Positions 1 to 8,100 of a DNA stretch of 22,284 nucleotides are shown piece by piece. The notes beneath the pieces were generated by a model. The model did not search any database, had not been told where the DNA came from, and saw nothing but the letters and a program-made list of their open reading frames with translations. A program made the translations under genes and the position numbers. Position 1 is the first letter of the stretch, and every line of letters starts with the position of its first letter. Origin of the DNA: a virus. Location: IMG/VR virus record IMGVR_UViG_3300034082_000592, positions 1 through 22,284 of that record; one strand, 5' to 3'.

Positions 1-2477
1 GGTATTGGAAGATCTGTAGGAAGAGTAGTTTCAAAATCTTTATTTTCTTGATTAATTTGTTCTTCTAAATCTTTGCCTTGAGTAAATACACTCATTGGAT
101 CAGATAAATCAGTTGTGTCTTCAATATCTTCACCATTAAGCATTTTAATACGATTAGCTAATTTATTACGTAATTCTGTTTTACGTTCTTGGCTAATCTC
201 TGCTTCTTCTATTTCTTGTTCAATAGCTTCTTGATCTTCTTCAGTTGCTTGAGTAATTTTATTACCTATCTCTCCTGTAATTAAATCAATCTTTTTTTGT
301 TTAGCAGCAGCAGCATTTTGGTTATTAATAACTTCTAATCTTTGTTTTGCTAAATTTTGAACAGTTTCATTTTCGGTTTGTGCGGCTAACTTTTCAATCT
401 CTGGAATAGAAGTTGCGGCAAGAATAGCATCTTTAATAGCGCTCACTTTTGCAGCCTCTTCTTTCTGAGCAACTACTTTTTCTTGATAGCCTGCACTTGT
501 AATTTCAGAAAACTCTTCCTGTAGACCATTTCTTAGTTTACTAACTTGATCGTATTGAGCTTTATAACCTTCGTGAACTTTATAAGCTTGAGTATTCTTA
601 ACTTCTTTTAAAAATTGTTTATAGATTTTTTTATTTTCTTCAGTTTCTCCTGGATTATTTTCAATGTCTGAAAGGCTGTAAGGAATGCTGCTTTCTCTTG
701 TAAACTCTGTTCTATCTACTTCTTTACCTTCTTCTTTAATAATTCCCTCATGAGTGTGCTTAAATTTATATTTATCAGCAATCTCACGAACTTGTAGGCC
801 GTAATCTATTTGAGAATTCTTAACTAAAGAATCTAAATTTTTTTCTTGGATAGCAACTCTATCAGCAGTAGCACGATTATAAAAGATCTCATCTACATTA
901 GCGTAGCCTTCGTAGTTATTATAGATATCCTCTAATGCTGTTAATCTTTTAAGCGCTTCGTTAGCTTTAGCAATATATTCAGGACCTACTTCTGCAGGAT
1001 CTCTTTGTGCTTCAGCTTTGTATAATTCTTCTAAAGTTTCTGTACTACCAGAACTAAAAGCTTTAAGTGCCTGATTTTCAAACATTTGTTCTTGCAAACG
1101 ATTTACTTCTTCTACATCTCCTCTTCTATTTGCATCAAATAATTTTGCTTCGAAATCTTGTTGTTCTTTGATATTCATTAAAGCATCGGTAACTCTAACA
1201 CCGCTTGCTTTCATATCTTGAATAACTTCTTGTTGCTTAGTATATCTTTCTCTTTCTTGAGTAAGCGCACTTGTTCTAGTACCATCTTCATTTTTGATAC
1301 TACCTGGGCCATATTTAGAAGCACGCATTGCGCTTGTAATACCTGTTTGCCCCATACCTCCAATAGCACCAAGAAAAGCTGCTTCTGCACCTTCCATTGC
1401 ATCGATGTCTTTGTAGCCTTGAGCCATGTAATCTTTTACACCTCTACCTCTTGCCTCACCTGCTTTTTGTGCATATAGGTTAATAAGTTCTTCTCCTGCT
1501 TCTTGAGTACCTTCTTTAATAATTTCTCCTCCTACTTTTCTTAAGCTTGGAGCTTTTAATAATTGTCTAGTAAATTTCTGAGGAGACAAGAAAGCACCTG
1601 CCGATGTAAGATTTAATAAAATGTTTGCTTTATTAATGTTCATCGTAGTAGCAGCTGCTTGTGATGCTTTCTTACGAGAGTCTTCGTAATTTATTCCTTT
1701 AGCTAAAGAATTTTCTAAAGTAGTATTGTATACTTGAGTAGCTTCTAATACAGCTTCTGATTGATTAAGCATTGTAGCGGTTGCTAATCTTGCTGTAGCT
1801 CCTTCAGCTATCTTAGCATTTTTAGCGCTTAGTATAGTTTTAGCTAATCCTCTAGCTAATCCTTTAGCTCCCATAGAAGCTAGTTTACCTGCTCCTGCAC
1901 CCGTAGCAGCAAAAGAAGCTATTGATTCTACTAATCCTGAACCTCTTGCCATCCACCAAGCCCAATCGCCCATCTGCATAAACTTATCAGGACTATTTTC
2001 ATAGATAGGTAACCATTCGTTATCTACTTTAGATTTAACGCTGTCTGCCCAATTTACAACATCATTAGTCGCTGCTGCTTCCGCATCAAAGTAACCTGGA
2101 ATATTTATCATTGCCGAAGCACTGCTTAAAATTTGAGGCACTATATTTACTGCTACTCTACCAATAGCATTACCTGTTTGTTCCCAATTAGATTGGTTAT
2201 TAGCGCGAATGTTGTTTAGATCTTCTGTACTAAATTGTCCACCACGAAGAGTTCCGTCTGCAACGTAATCTTTATATGGATCAAAATAATCTAAAGGTTT
2301 AATGTCGTAATCAGCTTCTTGCCCTTTATAAGCAGTATCGCTAGAGGTAGCAGCTTCTTGAATTTTCTGAGGATCATAAGCAGCACCAGATTCTACAGCC
2401 TTTTTAGATAAGCCTGATAGTATTTCGTTGTTTTTGATTTCCCCAGGACTTAATCCTTGTTTAGTATCGTTTGGCAT
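1..2477 (-). CDS. Giant virion (cargo/ejection) protein, N-terminal 825 residues, runs off the window
   Basis: An open frame begins at the ATG at 2475-2477 (first residues MPNDTKQGLSPGEIKNNE) and stays open to base 1, so the 3' end is missing. I recognise the N-terminal region (around residues 60-160: YFDPYKDYVADGTLRGGQF, then SNWEQTGNAIGR) as the type of start found on very large structural proteins of crAss-like phages. Residues about 95-240 hold hydrophobic or Gly/Ala-rich stretches such as VAVNIVPQILSSASAM and SIASFAATGAGAG that could contact a membrane. From about residue 400 on it is charged and strongly helical, rich in Glu, Lys and Gln, and likely coiled coil (for example ATEEDQEAIEQEIEEAEISQ). 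In crAss-like phages the genes after the cargo proteins encode giant proteins that include virion RNA polymerase; this may be the start of such a protein, but no catalytic motif lies in the visible part. It starts 27 bases after the stop of the 875-aa gene. Confidence 0.88.
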   Translation of the reverse strand, partial: MPNDTKQGLSPGEIKNNEILSGLSKKAVESGAAYDPQKIQEAATSSDTAYKGQEADYDIKPLDYFDPYKDYVADGTLRGGQFSTEDLNNIRANNQSNWEQTGNAIGRVAVNIVPQILSSASAMINIPGYFDAEAAATNDVVNWADSVKSKVDNEWLPIYENSPDKFMQMGDWAWWMARGSGLVESIASFAATGAGAGKLASMGAKGLARGLAKTILSAKNAKIAEGATARLATATMLNQSEAVLEATQVYNTTLENSLAKGINYEDSRKKASQAAATTMNINKANILLNLTSAGAFLSPQKFTRQLLKAPSLRKVGGEIIKEGTQEAGEELINLYAQKAGEARGRGVKDYMAQGYKDIDAMEGAEAAFLGAIGGMGQTGITSAMRASKYGPGSIKNEDGTRTSALTQERERYTKQQEVIQDMKASGVRVTDALMNIKEQQDFEAKLFDANRRGDVEEVNRLQEQMFENQALKAFSSGSTETLEELYKAEAQRDPAEVGPEYIAKANEALKRLTALEDIYNNYEGYANVDEIFYNRATADRVAIQEKNLDSLVKNSQIDYGLQVREIADKYKFKHTHEGIIKEEGKEVDRTEFTRESSIPYSLSDIENNPGETEENKKIYKQFLKEVKNTQAYKVHEGYKAQYDQVSKLRNGLQEEFSEITSAGYQEKVVAQKEEAAKVSAIKDAILAATSIPEIEKLAAQTENETVQNLAKQRLEVINNQNAAAAKQKKIDLITGEIGNKITQATEEDQEAIEQEIEEAEISQERKTELRNKLANRIKMLNGEDIEDTTDLSDPMSVFTQGKDLEEQINQENKDFETTLPTDLPI

Positions 2478-2504
2478 TGTAGATCTTTTATGTAAAAGTA
2501 TTAA

Positions 2505-5132
2505 TTACTTTCCATTTATTTGCTGTGATATTAACACTTTTGCAGCGTTTACATCAGTCGAAGTAAATTCTTTACCATTTTCAGCAGCTAAGAATTGTGA
2601 TCCTGTTGGACTATTAGCTCTTACTTTATAAACGTTAGTCCCTGTAGCACGGTCATATGCTTTTACAATTTCTAAACTAGTTCCTGCATAACCTGAAGGT
2701 ACAGTTTCTAATACTATAGGAGGCTCACCTGCATTCACTCTAAAAGAATTTGCTTTAATAGGAGTTAATGTACTTCTAGTAGTTAAGTCATATAAAGCTC
2801 TTTGAGACATGTCATATGTCTCAGCAGATAATGAATTATCAAATCGAGTTGCTGCACTTTTATTTTTAATAAAAGTTAATAATTGCTCTTGGAATTCTTC
2901 TGTTCCTACTTTAGGTTTTACTAAAATAGTACTCTTAGTCATATCTCCATCAGCATTTTTATACTTAATAGGAACTTCGTAAAATACTTGATTACCGTTT
3001 ACAACTAATTTAACAGATTGCTTACCTTCAAAATCAAATGAAGTACCTGCAGCTAAATTTCCTTTTTCGTCAAATCCTGGAGTATTTCCCCATGCTTTGC
3101 CGTTAGCTGGCATAAATGAAGTTAAATCTCCTACAGAGTTAAATCTAGCAGTTAATCCTTCGTCTACAGCTTTATCTCCTGCATAACGGTGAGACATTAC
3201 TTGTCCTCCTTGATTAATTGCTTTTTGTTTTTGTGTAGCAATAATACCATCAAGCTCTTTGTTAATTCCTGCTACATCCATTTTATGCTCAAGACCATCT
3301 TGTAAAGATTTAAATCCATAAGCTTTTGCTAAGTTATTAGCAGACATTACATAGTCTGAGCCTTGTACTGCAACTCCTTGTTCATATTTAGTAGGACCTC
3401 CTGAACGTACTTGTACTACTCCAGATTTTACTAATTTATCTACAGTTGTATTCCAACGTTGTGCTAATTTTTCTACGTCGCTAGTAGTAACATTTACTTT
3501 TTGTGCAGCTACTACTTCAACGCTTTTCTTAAATTCTGGAGATGAATTTATATTATTATCAATAACTTCTAATTGATTCTTAGCATCACTGTATTTATTA
3601 AAATCATTTCCAGAGTTAGTAAAGATTTTATTTACGTATTGTTGAGCATCTGGAACTTTTAAAGCATTAAATACAGTAGTTGCATTTGCCATTGTAACTC
3701 CACTATTAAATCCTGCAGCTTTTGCTTTAGTGTAAAAATCTTTAGCATCCTTAGCAGCAACAGCAATATTAAATAATTTCATTTGACGTTCTCTTTGCTC
3801 TCCTGGGCTAGCTTCTAATCGTTTTCTGTCAGCTGAACCTTGTTCTCCTAATACAAATGTTCTTGCTGCACCTCCTGCTATATTATTAAATAATTTTAAA
3901 CTAGGGTAAAGAGCTTGTCCTGCTTTAACTTTTTGTTGCGTTAAGTTACCTATTACTGGTAATGCACCATTTGGATCAAATGATCCTACTGCGTTTTTAC
4001 CAAATGGGTCTCCTGCACCTCCGCCACCATCTTCTTTAGGAATATCACGGAACGTATAACTTGTTGAAGAATTGTTTATTGCAAAAATATCTCCTAATGC
4101 AGCAGCATCATATTGTTTGTTTAAGGCATCTCTTGTAAACAAATCTTTAATGACTTTGTCATCTGGATTATCCATCTGCTCACGTAAAAACTCTTTGTTC
4201 TTAATAGCATTTTTATAATCGTCAGTATCAGTTTTTTTAGCTTTTTCTAATGATTTAATATAAGCCTCGTTTGCATTATAATTTTTGGTTATTAATTCTG
4301 AAGCTAATTTTTGATAAGAAGCTCCCTCATCATTTGCATACCTGTAGTCTTTTAGATTATAATCTGCAACTTCATTTAACCAAGGTTTAAATCTATCTAA
4401 TCCTCTAATATATTGTTCAACTTTTTGATCAATTTCTTGAGGACTTAATTTTTCAAATTCACTCTGAACGTACTTAGCATCTTGAGACGTAGGATCAATA
4501 CCCATACTACTTAAAGCACCACTCCATTTTTTAGCTTTAATATCTCCAGCAACTTTGTATTTAAGATCGTCAAATTCTTTTTGTCTATCTGTTTCTCTAC
4601 CTACTTTAGTTGTTACAGGATTATAAGTACCAGTAGGATTTACAGCATCTTGTCTAAAATTAGTTCCACCAACTTCTTCAGATTCAAACTTTCTTTTTTC
4701 ATCTGCAACCCATTGTAAATATTGTTGCTTAGTTATTCCACCTTGTGATTCAGGCTTACCAACTCTTTCTATCTCTGCTTTATTTCTTTCTTCCCAAAGT
4801 TTATAGTTAGATTCTAAAGCTAATCGTTCAGGATCTTCGTTCCACAATCTTTGTAACTTTTTAATCTGTGTACCTGCTTGAGTATAGTTTTTACTCTCAG
4901 CAAGATTTTGTGCTATCTCATCTCTCTTATTACGATAGATTTCTTCTAATGCTTTAGCTTTTTCAGGGTCTTGTGCCCACTGTAAAGCAGTAGCTTTAAC
5001 ATCTGAATCCTCAATAACAGCTTTAGTTAAATCATATTTCTCTTGCATTTTTGCCAAAGGCTCTGCAAAAGCCATTAAGTTTAATGGCTTATATTGATAT
5101 TGTAAGGGAGTATCCGATGGTGAAATTGGCAT
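2505..5132 (-). CDS. Large virion cargo protein, 875 aa
   Basis: The frame has an ATG start and TAA stop, with 19 bases between it and the 1598-aa gene upstream. The N-terminus (PLQYQYKPLNLMAFAEPLAK, then MQEKYD) resembles, as I remember it, the start of a conserved structural protein that follows the muzzle gene in many Bacteroidota phages. The first roughly 330 residues are highly charged and helical with many aromatic-basic pairs. A Gly-rich break (KEDGGGGAGDPFG) near residue 365 separates them from a mixed second half, including a lower-charge, probably beta-containing region (SFDFEGKQSVKLVVNGNQVF) near residue 700. No enzymatic motif, signal peptide or clear transmembrane helix is visible. 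By position it should be one of the proteins stored in the capsid or tail barrel and ejected with the genome. That role is inferred from synteny with crAss-like virions, not from a motif. Confidence 0.9.
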   Translation of the reverse strand: MPISPSDTPLQYQYKPLNLMAFAEPLAKMQEKYDLTKAVIEDSDVKATALQWAQDPEKAKALEEIYRNKRDEIAQNLAESKNYTQAGTQIKKLQRLWNEDPERLALESNYKLWEERNKAEIERVGKPESQGGITKQQYLQWVADEKRKFESEEVGGTNFRQDAVNPTGTYNPVTTKVGRETDRQKEFDDLKYKVAGDIKAKKWSGALSSMGIDPTSQDAKYVQSEFEKLSPQEIDQKVEQYIRGLDRFKPWLNEVADYNLKDYRYANDEGASYQKLASELITKNYNANEAYIKSLEKAKKTDTDDYKNAIKNKEFLREQMDNPDDKVIKDLFTRDALNKQYDAAALGDIFAINNSSTSYTFRDIPKEDGGGGAGDPFGKNAVGSFDPNGALPVIGNLTQQKVKAGQALYPSLKLFNNIAGGAARTFVLGEQGSADRKRLEASPGEQRERQMKLFNIAVAAKDAKDFYTKAKAAGFNSGVTMANATTVFNALKVPDAQQYVNKIFTNSGNDFNKYSDAKNQLEVIDNNINSSPEFKKSVEVVAAQKVNVTTSDVEKLAQRWNTTVDKLVKSGVVQVRSGGPTKYEQGVAVQGSDYVMSANNLAKAYGFKSLQDGLEHKMDVAGINKELDGIIATQKQKAINQGGQVMSHRYAGDKAVDEGLTARFNSVGDLTSFMPANGKAWGNTPGFDEKGNLAAGTSFDFEGKQSVKLVVNGNQVFYEVPIKYKNADGDMTKSTILVKPKVGTEEFQEQLLTFIKNKSAATRFDNSLSAETYDMSQRALYDLTTRSTLTPIKANSFRVNAGEPPIVLETVPSGYAGTSLEIVKAYDRATGTNVYKVRANSPTGSQFLAAENGKEFTSTDVNAAKVLISQQINGK

Positions 5133-5151
5133 GATCTAGTTTTTTAAAATA

Positions 5152-8100
5152 TTATTTCCCTGCTTTAGTACCTTTCTTAGCTTTTGCAGCTTTTTGCGCT
5201 TGCTCGAATAAACTAGAGTAATTAAATTTCTCTGCGTAATCAGGAGAAGTTAATTTAAGTAAAGCTTCCTGTAAAGATATTCCTTGCTCATTCTTAGCAA
5301 TGTCTGCTAACTGACCTAAACCTTCTTGTAAAGATTTAGCTTTAGCAGCTTTAGCAGCATCGTTGTAAGTTTGTAATTTCATCTCAAGATCAAGATTACT
5401 TTTATCAATATCTCTGTTTGCTAAATCTGCTTTATATGCAGCATCTTTATCAAACATTTCTTTTTTAGTATATAAAGCATTAGTAGCTTCTTGTTTACTT
5501 GCTGCAACATTTGCCATGTTAGTTAAATAAGCTCCGCTACCTGGCGATGCATTTTTAATTGCTTGATTAGCTCCTGCGTATGCTCTACGAACCTCAGCTA
5601 ACTGTGGATCAATATTCATTGTATATGGATCAATATTAGCTTTTTGAGCGTAGTCTTCATAGTTTAATAAGTTAGGTTTTCCAAAGATACCTCTTCCTAT
5701 ATTATAAGCAGCAGGTAATGCCATCATAGCACCTTCTAAAGGAGTTTGTTTAATTTCTCCAACACCTGGTTTAGCGCCTTGCTGAGCACTCATAGCTTGC
5801 ATAGGATTTACTCTTTGTTGATAAGCTGCGTCAGTTTCTCCTGGAAGTCTATCCATACTTGATCCAGCAGCATCTTCACTTAAAGCAGCGTCGTATTCTT
5901 GTTGCGCTAAAAATGCGGCTTTTCTATTAGCAGGGGACTCTTCTATAAATTTTTGTTCAATAGCTAATTTAGCAGCTTCTACATCTTCAGGACTAAATTG
6001 TCCTTTTTCATCAGCAGATGCTCCAAAAGCTTCTAATACTAATGGATCATTAATAGCTTGTTCTAAAGTATAGTTAGCAACTATTCCATTAAGATTAAAT
6101 GCTAAAGTAGGATTAATAGGATCTTCTCCTTCCATACCTCCACCCATTGCTAAAAAGTTTGCATATGGATTATCATTAGTAGGCATATTAAGTGGGCCTC
6201 CGTATTGAGTAATGTGATCAAGAGGTTGGTACATTGAGTAATTCATACGACCTCCATTAGCAAATGCATTAGCCGCAAAATTAGTTGCTTGGTTAATAAA
6301 AGGATTTTGTTTTGCAGTCATTAATTTATTAACTGCTTCGTTACCTTTAAATACTCCTGCTGCTTGTGTTGCTCCTTGAGGGCCCATAAAGCCTGCAATT
6401 GTTGATGCACCTTGGCCAATACCTCCAGCAATTTTATCAAACTGTTCTCCTGTACCTTTAATATTAGTAACACCAGAAGTTAATCCTTCTATACCTTCGT
6501 TAACTGCAGAAGATGTAGCTGCACCACCTGTAAGACCTGCACCTAATACTGCACCTCCTACATTACCAAAACCACGAATCATTTTGTCTTTCTCAACTTC
6601 TGATTCAGATCTTCCTCCCATACCTGCTAATTTATCAAAACCTTTATCGGTAAGAGTATCAGTAAGTCCGAAAGTAAGTGTGTCAAGTAATCCTTCTCCT
6701 ACACCGTAAGCACCTGCACCAATACCGCGCATTACATTACCTCCTACAGCATACATATGTCCTCCTGCATCGTACATATAACCTCCGTTATTGTACATCT
6801 TACCTCCGCAATTAAATAAAGAGCCTCCGTAAGACATAGGCATTTGACCCATTTGTTGCATTTGTGCCATCATCGCAGGATCAATTTCTTGTTGAGGCAT
6901 TCCAGCTGGCGGATTCATTTGCTCCTGCATCATACCTTGTTGCATTGCATTAGGATCCATCATAGGAGCTTGACCCATTTGTGGTTGAGCCATTTGTTGT
7001 TCTTGTCCAGGTACAGGCATATTTTGTGCTAACTCTGGATACTTAGAAGCAAACTCTGCGATGTCTTTATCTTTCTGCATCTCTTTTTGTTTTTCTTGAG
7101 CTTGCATTAGACTTTCTAAGTCACGTTGAATAGCTACTTGTTCAATAGTATCATTATCTCTACGTGAATTAGGACGATTAACTTTCTTAGAAACATCAGC
7201 AAATGTTTTGCCTACGTCACCTTTAGATAAACCAAACAAAGTTGCAGTCTCTTTATCAATTTTAATTTGATCAGAAAAGATGTAGTCGGCAGTGTTTAAT
7301 TTAGTCTCACCTTCCTCTACTAAATTCATTTTACCATCAGGCGCCATTCCTTGTGGAATACCTCCTAAAGGACTTTCTTCGTGAGTACCTCCTTCATTAA
7401 ACTCTGTCAACTGTCCTCCATCAGCAAAGCTGTTAGATCGAATCTTAGCTTGTACTTGTGGGGGTAAAGATCGGAAACCTTTATTATTAAAGCTTCCTCC
7501 GTTTGCGAAATTAATGTGGACTTGTCCACCTTTAGAATAGTTGTTCATTTCTTCAGTATTATTTTCAAATTCACCTATAGAAGGGTCGTAAGTCATTGGT
7601 GACATTCCAGGAGTAGGTCCTGCTGGTGGTAGATAAATATCATTAGCATCTGGCTGCCATTGTTTGTGTATAGGACTTGCATTTACTGGTTGACGCTCTC
7701 CCCATGCAGCACTATTACCCTCTTCATTAGGGATATATTCATGCTCTTCTGTTTCTTCAAAGTCTCCTCCTTCTCTAGGTTCTCTGTCAAGTGGGGGAAG
7801 ATTTAATTTTCCAATATCAATTCCTCGCATTTTTTGTTGGAGATCCTTTAAAGGTACTCTAACACCTGCTTCTACACTTGCAGAAGGTCTAAATGTCATC
7901 GTATCAGTATTGACAGGGTTTATTTGTGTAGAGGTATTATTAGCCCAAGATTGTGTCCCTGATGATTCATTTGCGGATTTACCTTCTCCTGCTGCTCCTT
8001 GAAATTGAGCTTTTCCGTAAAGACTTAAAGGAGTTTTTTTTAAAAACTTTGGCTTCCATTCTCCTTCAGCTTGTACTCCGTAAATAAATCCTGTATTATT

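Noticed and set aside
1218-1478. Plus-strand open frame of 86 codons and a minus-strand one of 63 codons in the same place
   Set aside because: Both lie wholly inside the large truncated minus-strand gene, which is continuous from 2477 to the window edge; they are shadow frames.
2487-2500. Inverted repeat cttttatgtaaaag between the 875-aa gene and the next gene, a possible terminator
   Set aside because: The stem is 6 bases and nearly all A/T with a two-base loop and no U-tract; it is too weak to be a terminator, and the genes around it look co-transcribed.
6844-7032. Plus-strand open frame of 62 codons
   Set aside because: It is the antisense shadow of the Met/Gln-rich linker: CAT and TTG-type repeats make His/Leu/Ser runs. 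No start context, no relation to neighbours.
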